Shown piece after piece: positions 45,465-57,087 of a stretch of 64,000 bases of DNA (position 1 is the first letter of the stretch; every line of letters starts with the position of its first letter). The DNA comes from Thioalkalivibrio sp. ALJ12 (GTDB lineage: Bacteria; Pseudomonadota; Gammaproteobacteria; Ectothiorhodospirales; Ectothiorhodospiraceae): NCBI RefSeq assembly GCF_000378305.1, contig NZ_KB899538.1:1396001-1460000 (forward strand), read 5' to 3'. The translations under genes and the position numbers were made by a program. Below the pieces are notes generated by a model. The model was given only the letters and a program-made list of their open reading frames with translations. It searched no databases and was not told where the DNA came from.

Positions 45465-47147
45465 TCAACCCCACCTCAGCCAGAGATTCAGGCGCCGGGA
45501 ACCCGCCAGCAGCGAGACCGTCATGCGAGTGTAGAGCTCGGCGACGTAGAACTCGCGGGAGAACAGCGAGTACAGCGTCAGCCAGGTGCGTCCATGTTCC
45601 CTGTCGACCCGCTGGCGGCGCACGTGGGTCAGATAGGCGCCCATCCACCCGGCCACCATGACCAGCGCCAGTAGCGCGATCAGCACACCGAAGGTGATCT
45701 GGTCGATGCCTGCCGCGGTATAAAGCGCTTCGCGGAACTCGGCATCCGGATACAGGAAGCTCTCGAAGCTGTGCCCGACAAAGCTGTAGCCGACCACGAT
45801 TACCGCGAATGACAGGACGATCAGGGCCATCATGCGCAAGGGATTGCCGGTATCCAGCCGGTGCGTGGCGAACAGCACCTGGACGCCCGTGATCCAGCCA
45901 AAGAACAGGAGCACGATCGCGCCCTGTTTCTGGAAGAAGTCCGGGGCCACCCAGTAGTGTGCGAGCACCAGGATCACCAGCGGCACGATCAGCATCGCAG
46001 CCCCGATCAACAGCCATGGCAGTCGGGCCGGGGCCGACTTGCGTTCGACCAGAAAGTCGTAGAGCGGGTCGTTCGGCACGCCGTCGTGCTTGCGCGCGGC
46101 GCCAATTACCTTGCCGGCACCCAGGAACAGCGTGCCCTTGAACAGCCCGTGGGCAATCAGGTGGAAGATCGCCAGCGCGAACGCACCCGCACCGGTCTCC
46201 ATGATCATGAAGCCCATCTGGCCCACGGTGGAATAGCCCAGCGACTTCTTGATGTCGTTCTGCGCGAGCATCAGCATCGAACCGAGTACCGCCGTGAACA
46301 GGCCCACGATGAACAGCAGATGCAGGACCTCGCTGCTGTGGACGAATACCGGCGCGAAGCGATTGATGATGATGCCGCCGGCGTTGACGATACCCGCGTG
46401 CATCAATGCCGAAACCGGTGTCGGTCCCTCCATGGAATAGGGCAGCCAGGTGTGCAGCGGGAACTGGGCGGATTTGGCAAAGGCCGCCAGCGCCACCAGG
46501 AAGGCCACGGTTCCGGCCACCGGCAGGTCCAGGAACGTACGGGCGTCCGGCGCCGCTTCGATCCGGGCGAACAGGGTGGGGAAGTCCAGCGCCCCGTAGG
46601 CCTGGAAGAGCACCATCGCGGCCAGTACCAGCGGCAGGTCACCCAGGCGATAGGTAATGAACGTCCAGAACGCGTAGCGCTGCGCGTTAACGGGTTCGGT
46701 GTTGTGCGCCAGCAGGAAATAGAGAAAGACGCCGATCAGATGCCAGGCCACCAGCAGGGTGATCAGATCGCCGGCCATGACCATCAGCAGGATCGAGCCG
46801 GTCATCAGATCCAGCAACATGAAAAAGCGCGCGTACCCCGGCTCCTCGATCATGTAGCGGATCGAATAGATGTGGACCACCAGGCTGATGCCGGCGACGA
46901 CCAGCGCCATGATCGCGCTCAGCGGGTCGATCTGCAGACTGCCCCAGCCGCCGGCCATGACCGTCCATTGCGGCCCTGTGTCTCTGGCGATGTAGGCGAT
47001 CAGCTGGAAAGCGGCCACCAGCACGACGAGCAGGTTGATGCCCACGCTCAGCCGTGCGACCCGTTTGCCGAGTCGGGCACCGAACAGATGGACGAGTAAT
47101 GCCGAGAGGAAGGGGAGGAGAGGGATCAGCCACTGCGTCTCGATCAT
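45465..47147 (-). CDS. dabB: DAB inorganic carbon pump, membrane subunit DabB (NuoL/MrpA-like)
   Basis: 560 residues, about 14 helices, proton_antipo_M family. Conserved antiporter core: FAKSAQFPLHTWLPYSMEGPTP near residue 225 and STVGQMGFM near 305, with buried Lys and Glu expected for proton translocation. It would couple cation flow to DabA-catalysed CO2 hydration. First gene of the dabB-membrane protein-dabA-PII operon. The 231-base gap upstream (47148-47378) has an AT-rich patch near 47210-47240 likely to contain the promoter. Confidence 0.94.
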   Translation of the reverse strand: MIETQWLIPLLPFLSALLVHLFGARLGKRVARLSVGINLLVVLVAAFQLIAYIARDTGPQWTVMAGGWGSLQIDPLSAIMALVVAGISLVVHIYSIRYMIEEPGYARFFMLLDLMTGSILLMVMAGDLITLLVAWHLIGVFLYFLLAHNTEPVNAQRYAFWTFITYRLGDLPLVLAAMVLFQAYGALDFPTLFARIEAAPDARTFLDLPVAGTVAFLVALAAFAKSAQFPLHTWLPYSMEGPTPVSALMHAGIVNAGGIIINRFAPVFVHSSEVLHLLFIVGLFTAVLGSMLMLAQNDIKKSLGYSTVGQMGFMIMETGAGAFALAIFHLIAHGLFKGTLFLGAGKVIGAARKHDGVPNDPLYDFLVERKSAPARLPWLLIGAAMLIVPLVILVLAHYWVAPDFFQKQGAIVLLFFGWITGVQVLFATHRLDTGNPLRMMALIVLSFAVIVVGYSFVGHSFESFLYPDAEFREALYTAAGIDQITFGVLIALLALVMVAGWMGAYLTHVRRQRVDREHGRTWLTLYSLFSREFYVAELYTRMTVSLLAGSRRLNLWLRWG

Positions 47148-47378
47148 TGTCTCGACCTTGGTTGGCGCTGTTGGCTGCCCGTCGGGGTGTTGACTTCGAT
47201 GTACCGGATAATAGGTAAAGAAATATCCAAAAACACGCCGTCCGGATACAAAACAGGTGGGCCGATTGCAAACTCTGGCCCTTCATCACGGGAGGCGTAC
47301 GCGGGCCCCGGCGGGCTGTCCTGCGTGAGCCAGTCGCGGACGGGGGCGGCCGCGGCCGGCTGCCGGCTCGGTGCTCCT

Positions 47379-50087
<2,709 letters not shown>

Positions 50088-50301
50088 GTGTATCCCTGAC
50101 GGATGGCGGCTGTACATTGCTTCCGGTTGTCCTAATCATGCGCCGGGAAAGGCGATGTGTCAGGGCTTGTCGATGAACAGGCGCACTAGCGTGTGCCGAA
50201 GCATGGCCAAGTTGTATTTGAACAGATCCGCGGAGGGCGCTGAATCGGTGCGCCGAATGCAAATGCTCGACAGGCCGACTGCGGGCACAGACAATGCCGT
50301 C

Positions 50302-50697
50302 ATGATCGACTGGTGGGAGGGCCTTGTGCTGGTGGGGGCAGGGGGCGCGCTGGGAGGGCTGGCGCGCTTCTGGCTGTCGCAGTGGATTGATAACCGCACC
50401 GGAGGCCGTTTCCCGTGGGGGACGCTGGTCGTGAACGCCTCGGGCGCGCTGCTGATCGGCGTGACGATCGGGCTGGTGGCGGACCCCTCCGGAGCGCGCT
50501 GGCTCTGGTTGTTGCTGGTGGTGGGGGTGCTCGGCAGTTTCACCACGGTCTCCTCGTTCAGCCTGCAGACGTTGGGTGTTGCGGAACGCGACGGCTGGCG
50601 CCCGGCGATCGCCTACGTCCTGCTCACACTGGGTGGTGGGCTGGCGCTGGTGTATATCGGCCATGCGCTGGGCCGTGTCGCGGGTGGTGCGGCATGA
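50302..50697 (+). CDS. crcB: Fluoride channel subunit FluC/CrcB, copy 1
   Basis: 131 residues, four helices. Family signatures: GAGGALGGLARFWLSQ at the N-terminus, TLVVNASGALLIG (TM2 Asn), GVLGSFTTVSSFSLQT (TM3 break and Phe box). ATG 50302 is chosen because the frame upstream lacks family features. Fluc channels are dual-topology dimers exporting fluoride. ATGA overlap with copy 2. Confidence 0.93.
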   Translation: MIDWWEGLVLVGAGGALGGLARFWLSQWIDNRTGGRFPWGTLVVNASGALLIGVTIGLVADPSGARWLWLLLVVGVLGSFTTVSSFSLQTLGVAERDGWRPAIAYVLLTLGGGLALVYIGHALGRVAGGAA

Positions 50698-51110
50698 CGG
50701 GCTACTCGCTGCGCCTGTCCGCGTTCGTCGCCCTGGGGGCCGCGCTGGGCAGCATGGCGCGCTATGGCCTGTCGTGGACCGGGCTGCACCTGATGGGAAC
50801 CGGGTTTCCCTGGGACACGCTGGCGGTGAATGTGGCCGGCTCCTGGCTGATTGGGCTTTACGCCGTGATCAGTGCCCCGGAGGGTTGCCGGCCCGCCGAT
50901 CCGGTGAGCCGCCAGTTTGTCCTGGCCGGCTTCTGCGGGGGCTTTACGACGTTTTCGGTGTTCAGCCTGGAGAGCCTGTGGTTGCTGGAGACGGGCGATC
51001 CCGGACGTGCGGCGCTGTATGTGTCCGTATCCCTGGTGCTGTGGCTGGCGGGCGTATGGCTGGGTAGCGTGCAGGGGCGTCGCTGGAATGCCGCTGCGTC
51101 ACGCGGCTGA
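50694..51110 (+). CDS. crcB: Fluoride channel subunit FluC/CrcB, copy 2
   Basis: 138 residues, four helices: ALGAALGSMARYGLSW, TLAVNVAGSWLIGLY, GFCGGFTTFSVFSLES. It overlaps copy 1 by four bases and differs markedly from it, as in organisms where two paralogues form a fixed-topology heterodimer. Confidence 0.93.
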   Translation: MTGYSLRLSAFVALGAALGSMARYGLSWTGLHLMGTGFPWDTLAVNVAGSWLIGLYAVISAPEGCRPADPVSRQFVLAGFCGGFTTFSVFSLESLWLLETGDPGRAALYVSVSLVLWLAGVWLGSVQGRRWNAAASRG

Positions 51111-51126
51111 GGCCGGACGGGCCTGA

Positions 51127-52485
<1,359 letters not shown>

Positions 52486-52500
52486 GTTGATTCAGGCGGG

Positions 52501-53535
52501 GTGGATGTGAGCCAAATCGGAAAGCCAACTGCGTTCGTCAGTCTGCTGGTGCTGCTGCTTTGCTGGCCGCTGTGGGCGCAGGCCGAGATCGAGGAGGGCT
52601 TCGATTTCGACGATTCACCGCGGATCATCGGCCTGCACGCACCGGACTGGTTCGAGCTGAGCTTTCTCGATCTGCCGGAGGACCTGGAACGTGCCGTGGA
52701 GCGCGGCAAGCAGGGGCTGGCCGTGTACTACGGGATGGACGACTGCCCGTACTGCGAACAGCTGTTCGAGGTGAATTTCGAGAAAGAGGACATTCGCGCG
52801 CAGCTGTCGGACAACTTCGATGTGGTGGCGATCGACGTGCTCGGCGACCGCGAGGTGACCGGGCTGGACGGGGAGGTCAAATTCGAACGCGAATATGCCT
52901 CGGAACAGCGGCTTAACTTCACCCCTTCCATCGCCTTCTATGATAACGAGGGCGAGCGCATCCACCAGATGCGGGGGTACTACCCGCCGTATCGATTCCG
53001 CGCGCTGCTCGACTACGTGACCGAGCGTCACGACCGCGAGATGAGTTTCCGTGATTATCTCGACCGCGCCGACCCTCCGCCCAAGTTCGACACGGACGAC
53101 ATCAACGAGCGCGACTTCTTTATTAACGAGCCCTATGCGCTGGATCGCAGCAAGATCCCCGCGCAACGGCCCCTGGTGGTGTTCTTCGAGCGCGAGGCCT
53201 GCCATGCCTGCGATATCCTGCATACCGAGCCGTTGCAGGAAGACGAGGTGCTGGACCGCATCGCCCTGATGGATGCCGTCCAGCTGGACGCCGAGGACAG
53301 TGACACGCCGGTACTGACCCCGGACGGTCAACGCACCAACCCGCGCGACTGGGCGGCGGAACTGGACGTGCACTGGGCGCCGACTCTGATCTTCTTCGAC
53401 GAGACGGGCGAGGAGATCATCCGCATTGATTCGGTCGTGCACCTGAACCGGCTGCGCAACGTGATGGACTATGTGCTCACGCGCGGCTATGAGGACTATC
53501 CGACCTTCGAACGCTGGCGCGCCCAGCAACCATAG
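52501..53535 (+). CDS. Periplasmic protein with two thioredoxin-like domains
   Basis: 344 residues from a GTG, with a signal peptide (core FVSLLVLLLCWPLW, cleavage after AQA near residue 28). Domain 1 has DDCPYCEQLFE (CxxC, C81/C84 region) and cis-Pro FTPSIAF; domain 2 has REACHACDILH (CxxC) and WAPTLIFFD. It resembles SoxW/thioredoxin_2-type proteins and probably handles disulfide reduction in the periplasm. Ends just before the repeat element at 53542. Confidence 0.87.
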   Translation: MDVSQIGKPTAFVSLLVLLLCWPLWAQAEIEEGFDFDDSPRIIGLHAPDWFELSFLDLPEDLERAVERGKQGLAVYYGMDDCPYCEQLFEVNFEKEDIRAQLSDNFDVVAIDVLGDREVTGLDGEVKFEREYASEQRLNFTPSIAFYDNEGERIHQMRGYYPPYRFRALLDYVTERHDREMSFRDYLDRADPPPKFDTDDINERDFFINEPYALDRSKIPAQRPLVVFFEREACHACDILHTEPLQEDEVLDRIALMDAVQLDAEDSDTPVLTPDGQRTNPRDWAAELDVHWAPTLIFFDETGEEIIRIDSVVHLNRLRNVMDYVLTRGYEDYPTFERWRAQQP

Positions 53536-53541
53536 CCGTAA

Positions 53542-53823
53542 GGGAAACACTGATTCATGTACACACTCGCGTTGGCACCCCCGGTTTTCCGAGAGAAGGC
53601 GCGGTGCGCAGCCGGTAGTGGTTCTACCGGCAAGGGCCGCAACGCAGGATCGGGGAACCGGGGGTGCCAACCCCAAGGGGCTCGGCCGCCCGTTTTTGAT
53701 GACAACGGGCGCGCGCACGGCGTTGCGGCTCCCTTGTGCAGAATGACTGCACGGCGGTCACCGCGCCTTGTTCGCACGCAAAAGCGACTCGAGCGCGAGC
53801 GTGTACATGAATCAGTGTTTCCC
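53542..53823. repeat. 282-base structured inverted-repeat element (MITE-like)
   Basis: Ends are perfect 23-base inverted repeats (start GGGAAACACTGATTCATG; end CATGAATCAGTGTTTCCC), extending to about 30 with one mismatch. Inside, 53571-53671 forms a second long palindrome (TTGGCACCCCCGG...CCGGGGGTGCCAA) enclosing the perfect hairpin GCCGGTAG/CTACCGGC. It holds no convincing gene; short frames across it look spurious. It sits directly after a stop codon. Related pieces at 58074-58178, 55067-55080 and 17185-17212 make this a dispersed family. Confidence 0.85.
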
Positions 53824-53846
53824 TAGGCGGCCGAGGACCGAACTGC

Positions 53847-54254
53847 ATGCATTTCGAACGTGACTTCGTCGTGCGCAATCGCGATGTGCTGGAGGCCATT
53901 GTGGCCCGCGCTCACCGTGTCGCGCTGGGGATCTTTGTGCTGACCTTCAGCGGCTACGGGATCGCCGTCTGGCTTTGGTTTCAGGAGCAGATGTGGGCGG
54001 CGCTGATCACCGCGACCGTCAGCTACCTGGTGTTTCGCCAGTTCCGCATGCTGGCGCTGGGGATCGCGCGCATGCCGCTGCGAGGGGACCCCCAGGCGCT
54101 GGAAGCGACCCGGGCACTGGATAACGCGCTGGAAGAGGACCGGCCGCATCCGGTGCTGGCGGAGCTGGAGGCCCACCTGCGGGCGCTGGATGAGGAGGGA
54201 TCTCCGGAGGCGTCGTCGCAGGAGGGTGAAGACGGCCGGTCGGGCCGAGACTAG
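53847..54254 (+). CDS. Small membrane protein, unknown function
   Basis: 135 residues with two adjacent transmembrane helices (about 30-50 and 52-75: LGIFVLTFSGYGIAVWLWF, WAALITATVSYLVFR) and a charged C-terminal half rich in Glu. No recognised family. Its stop overlaps the convergent cyaY stop by four bases. Confidence 0.7.
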   Translation: MHFERDFVVRNRDVLEAIVARAHRVALGIFVLTFSGYGIAVWLWFQEQMWAALITATVSYLVFRQFRMLALGIARMPLRGDPQALEATRALDNALEEDRPHPVLAELEAHLRALDEEGSPEASSQEGEDGRSGRD

Positions 54255-54574
54255 AGCTCGACGCGTACGCCCAGCTTCTGCCCGATCACGCGGGCTACGG
54301 TCTCGTGCAGGTCGTCCCCGTTACGGTCATCCAGCCAGGCATCTTCGTCCTCGTTGTAGCCGAAGTGAGCCGGGCCCTCGGGCGAGGACAGCCAGATCTG
54401 CTGCGCAGCCTCCTGGCGGTTCAGGATCATCTGCGCCCCGTCCTCGAATTCGAGGGTCAGGACACCGTCGATCAGGTCGATGTCCAGGTCGTCGAGACCG
54501 TCCTGGTCGCTCAGGCGGTTGTAGATCTCGTCGAGGGTCTGTTCGGCGAATACGGCGAAGGAGGGCTGGCTCAT
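54251..54574 (-). CDS. cyaY: Iron-sulfur cluster assembly protein CyaY (frataxin)
   Basis: 107 residues, usual length. Acidic helix 1 (FAVFAEQTLDEIYNRLSDQ...DDLDID) that binds iron, strands GVLTLEFEDG and QMILNRQEAAQQIWLSS, then WLDDRNGDDLHETV. It modulates IscS activity. Convergent with the small membrane protein gene. Confidence 0.95.
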   Translation of the reverse strand: MSQPSFAVFAEQTLDEIYNRLSDQDGLDDLDIDLIDGVLTLEFEDGAQMILNRQEAAQQIWLSSPEGPAHFGYNEDEDAWLDDRNGDDLHETVARVIGQKLGVRVEL

Positions 54575-54632
54575 GGGTCTCTCGGTTCAGTCAATGCTTG
54601 TGGCGCAGGCAGTATAAATGTTGGATGCGCTG

Positions 54633-54651
54633 AGAAAAGCCAAGTCTGGCT
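54633..54651 (-). terminator. Hairpin between the DUF423 and cyaY genes
   Basis: AAAGCCA / TGGCTTT perfect stem; on the minus strand it is followed by TTCTC. Preceded by GCGCTGAGAAA, which also occurs with a similar hairpin at 17328-17350, so it may instead be a small dispersed repeat. Confidence 0.4.
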
Positions 54652-54675
54652 TTGTCCGGGTTTGCAAATGTCTTG

Positions 54676-55044
54676 CTACGCCCGCCAGGCGGCGATCGCT
54701 AGGCTCAGCCAGCCGAGGATGAAGGCGGTGCCGCCCAGAGGTGCGATGGCTCCCAGTACGCGCGGGGCGCCCAGTGCCAGGGCATACAGGCTGCCGGCAA
54801 AGAGCAGAATGCCAAGCACGAAGGCGACGGCGCTGGCGGTGGCCCAGCCGCTGGCCAGGTGCGACCACAGCGCTGCCAGTAGCAACAGGGCGAGGGCATG
54901 GATGAAGTGATACTGGACGCCGGTGTCCCAGGTGGCCAGCGCGCGCTCGGACAATCGTTCTTGCAGGGCATGTGCGCCGAAGGCACCGAGCACCACCGCG
55001 ATGGCGGCGAGCAGGGCCCCGATCACGACTAGGGCGCGGATCAT
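54676..55044 (-). CDS. DUF423 (YgdD-like) inner-membrane protein
   Basis: 122 residues, four helices: ALVVIGALLAAIAVVLGAFGAHAL, then WDTGVQYHFIHALALLLLAAL, SAVAFVLGILLFAGSLYALAL, and APLGGTAFILGWLSLAIAAW. Function unknown. Start 55044 is preferred for its GGAGA site; an ATG at 55068 lies inside a repeat remnant. Confidence 0.92.
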   Translation of the reverse strand: MIRALVVIGALLAAIAVVLGAFGAHALQERLSERALATWDTGVQYHFIHALALLLLAALWSHLASGWATASAVAFVLGILLFAGSLYALALGAPRVLGAIAPLGGTAFILGWLSLAIAAWRA

Positions 55045-55066
55045 CGGCTCGGTCTCCGTACCTGGC

Positions 55067-55080
55067 ATCAGTGTTTCCCT
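55067..55080 (-). repeat. Terminal remnant of the inverted-repeat family
   Basis: ATCAGTGTTTCCCT, identical to one end of the element at 53542-53823, followed likewise by AGG. It lies between the divergent-looking starts of DUF423 and the end of the next gene. Confidence 0.6.
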
Positions 55081-55084
55081 AGGG

Positions 55085-55423
55085 CTAGGCGTCGTCGCCC
55101 ATCTCGCTGTCGTAGTCCTTCCCGGGGATCCAGCCGTGCTCGCGGGCACGCTCGATCGCTGCATCGTGGATGCGCGTGTGGCGCTCGCGAAGCTCGGGCG
55201 GGAGGTTGGCGATGCGCAGGTCGTACTTGTCCCACTCGGCGTTGACCTGGTCGTGGAGCTGCTGGATGCGCCCGAGGTCCCACCCCTCGCAGGTCTCGGT
55301 CTCCGGCAGGAAGCCGAAGACCCAGGCATCGCGGATAATATTGCCGACCGGCGTCATGCCGCCGTACAAGTCATTGTGGATGCCGATGTAGTGGCGGCGT
55401 CCGGAGCGTCTGGCTGTAGTCAT
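55085..55423 (-). CDS. Conserved hypothetical protein
   Basis: 112 residues from ATG 55423; soluble, with GRRHYIGIHNDLYGGMTPVG, WVFGFLPETETCEGWDLGRI and a helical C-terminal half ending in acidic residues. No family I can name. Well-formed codon use and tight spacing with the DUF423 gene support it as real. Confidence 0.7.
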   Translation of the reverse strand: MTTARRSGRRHYIGIHNDLYGGMTPVGNIIRDAWVFGFLPETETCEGWDLGRIQQLHDQVNAEWDKYDLRIANLPPELRERHTRIHDAAIERAREHGWIPGKDYDSEMGDDA

Positions 55424-55488
55424 GCGCGTAGTGTAGAGGCACGCCGGCCAGGCGCAAAGCACATTCTTTACAGACCGGAGTACTCACG

Positions 55489-56049
55489 ATGCAGCCCGCG
55501 GGCGAAAGCCTGAATCGAATACGGATCCGCGTCCTGATGAAGCTGATGGTGCTGGGCGGGGTGGTGATGTTCGCCGGTGTCCTTGCGAGCTACGCCCTGT
55601 CCATGCTGGGGGGCGGGGAGACCGAGCGCCGCGTCGTGGAGCTGGATACGATCGCCCCCGGCGAGCTCAAGCGGCTGGACTGGGAGGGTCGGCGCATCCT
55701 GGTCCTGCACCGTGACCCGGCTCTCCAACAGGCGCTGGGCGAGGATGACGAGCTGGTCGATCCACGCGCCCGCCGGGGCCAGCAGCCAGACGGGCTGGAA
55801 CTGCCGCTGCGTAGTCTGCGGCCGGAGTGGCTGGTCGTGATCGGCGAGAGCACCGATCTCGGCTGCGAGCTGGACCTGGTGCACCCGGACGCGGCGGAGG
55901 ACTGGTCCGGCGGGTTCGTCGATCGCTGCCGTGGGGGCCGCTATGACGCCGCCGGACGGGTGTATGACGGGCAGGACGCCCGGCGCAATCTGCCGATCCC
56001 CGAGTACCGTTTCTCCGGAGACGACAGGCTGATTCTGGGTGGTTCGTGA
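55489..56049 (+). CDS. Rieske-like membrane-anchored protein lacking the 2Fe-2S ligands
   Basis: 186 residues: an N-terminal membrane anchor (about 15-38, MKLMVLGGVVMFAGVLAS) then a Rieske-type fold as in the cytochrome bc1 iron-sulfur subunit. Where the bc1 protein has CTHLGC this has STDLGC, and where it has CPCHGS this has DRCRGG, with matching tail GRVYDGQDARRNLPIPEYRF. Both ligand Cys and both ligand His are replaced while the two disulfide Cys remain. It therefore cannot bind a cluster in the usual way; it may be a structural or regulatory relative. Divergent from the hypothetical gene at 55423. Confidence 0.8.
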   Translation: MQPAGESLNRIRIRVLMKLMVLGGVVMFAGVLASYALSMLGGGETERRVVELDTIAPGELKRLDWEGRRILVLHRDPALQQALGEDDELVDPRARRGQQPDGLELPLRSLRPEWLVVIGESTDLGCELDLVHPDAAEDWSGGFVDRCRGGRYDAAGRVYDGQDARRNLPIPEYRFSGDDRLILGGS

Positions 56050-56086
56050 TCGGTGAGGCGCGCGTGGGCGGGCCCGGAGGCCGGAT

Positions 56087-56842
56087 TCAGGCGTGCACGG
56101 TGGGTGCGTAGACGTCGAAGCGTACGCTCTTGCCCCGGACGCTGCCCTGGGGCGTGTCGGGACCCAGGGCAGGGGCATGCAGGGGCCGCTTGACGACGAC
56201 CCGCCGCGTGGCCGCCTCGCGCAGACGCTGCAGCGTGGTTTCCGGGTCGGGGTCCGGGGCGCCCTCCATCAGGGCCTGGGTCAGCTGCATGTCCTTCTTG
56301 ACCGCGGTGCGCTTGGCCCGCTCCGGAAACATGGGATCGAACACGGCGGCGACGGGCGGTGTGCCCAGGGTCGCTGGCGTGGCCAGGCCCGCGTGCAGCG
56401 TGATGCGCTCGACAATCGGGGCCAGCGCCTCGTCATGGGCGGCGCGCTGCAGGGCATCCGCCAGCAGCAGGTAGACGACCGGGTGGCGTTCCCAGGCATC
56501 CACGCGGAAGCCGTGCGCGGCCAGCAGCAGCGTATCGCGCCCCAGGCCGGCGGTGGCGTCCACCACATGGCTGTCTCGCGGGATGTTGCCCATGGCCCGG
56601 ATCAGGCCCTCTCGCTGATGCCCGCTATGGGCCAGACGATATCCCTGACGGCCGGTGGCAAAGTCCAGATGCAGACGCAGTTCGCGTCGACCCTCCTCGC
56701 GGATCAGCGACAGCCCGTGCGCGCCGACCTCCAGTACCAGGGGCGCCTCGCCCAGGTGGCGATAGCCGTGGGCTCTCAGGTAGTGGTCGATCTCCCGGCC
56801 TCGGGCCTCCTGCCCGGGTTCTGCGCGGACTTGAAGGGTCAC
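56087..56842 (-). CDS. rsmJ: 16S rRNA (guanine1516-N2)-methyltransferase RsmJ
   Basis: 251 residues from a GTG at 56842, directly after the slyX stop; longer frames run into slyX. Family signatures: VVDATAGLGRDTLLLAA (SAM motif I, about 105), VDAWERHPVVYLLLADAL, FDPMFPERAKRTAVKKDMQ (catalytic DPMFP motif) and VVVKRPLHAP. Confidence 0.94.
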   Translation of the reverse strand: MTLQVRAEPGQEARGREIDHYLRAHGYRHLGEAPLVLEVGAHGLSLIREEGRRELRLHLDFATGRQGYRLAHSGHQREGLIRAMGNIPRDSHVVDATAGLGRDTLLLAAHGFRVDAWERHPVVYLLLADALQRAAHDEALAPIVERITLHAGLATPATLGTPPVAAVFDPMFPERAKRTAVKKDMQLTQALMEGAPDPDPETTLQRLREAATRRVVVKRPLHAPALGPDTPQGSVRGKSVRFDVYAPTVHA

Positions 56843-56844
56843 GG

Positions 56845-57087
56845 TCAGTAGTGCGGCGGAGGCGGCTCGTTGCCGTCTCCGGGGCCGCCACCCTGGTCCT
56901 CGAGTTCCCGCAACCGGTCGCGGAGCCACTGGAGCTGGCGGCGCAGTTCCTGGTTGTCCTGCTGGAGCTCGTGCTGGACGCGGGCCTGCTCTTCCTGGGT
57001 GTATTCCTGATGCGCCAGGCGAACTTCCAGCGCCTCGATCCGCGCGATCAGTTCGTGGTCGGTGCGGGATGGGTCAGCTGACGACAT
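56845..57087 (-). CDS. slyX: SlyX protein
   Basis: 80 residues, coiled coil through about residue 65 (ELIARIEALEVRLAHQEYT, LQQDNQELRRQLQWLRDRL), ending in the family mark PPPHY. Function unknown. Overlaps the 3' end of the dehydrogenase gene by 14 bases and is followed 2 bases later by rsmJ. Confidence 0.93.
   Translation of the reverse strand: MSSADPSRTDHELIARIEALEVRLAHQEYTQEEQARVQHELQQDNQELRRQLQWLRDRLRELEDQGGGPGDGNEPPPPHY

Noticed and set aside
53557-53826. Open frames inside the 282-base repeat element
   Set aside because: They simply read across palindromic repeat DNA; the same frame reappears as a spurious N-terminal extension of the dehydrogenase gene at 58054-58183.
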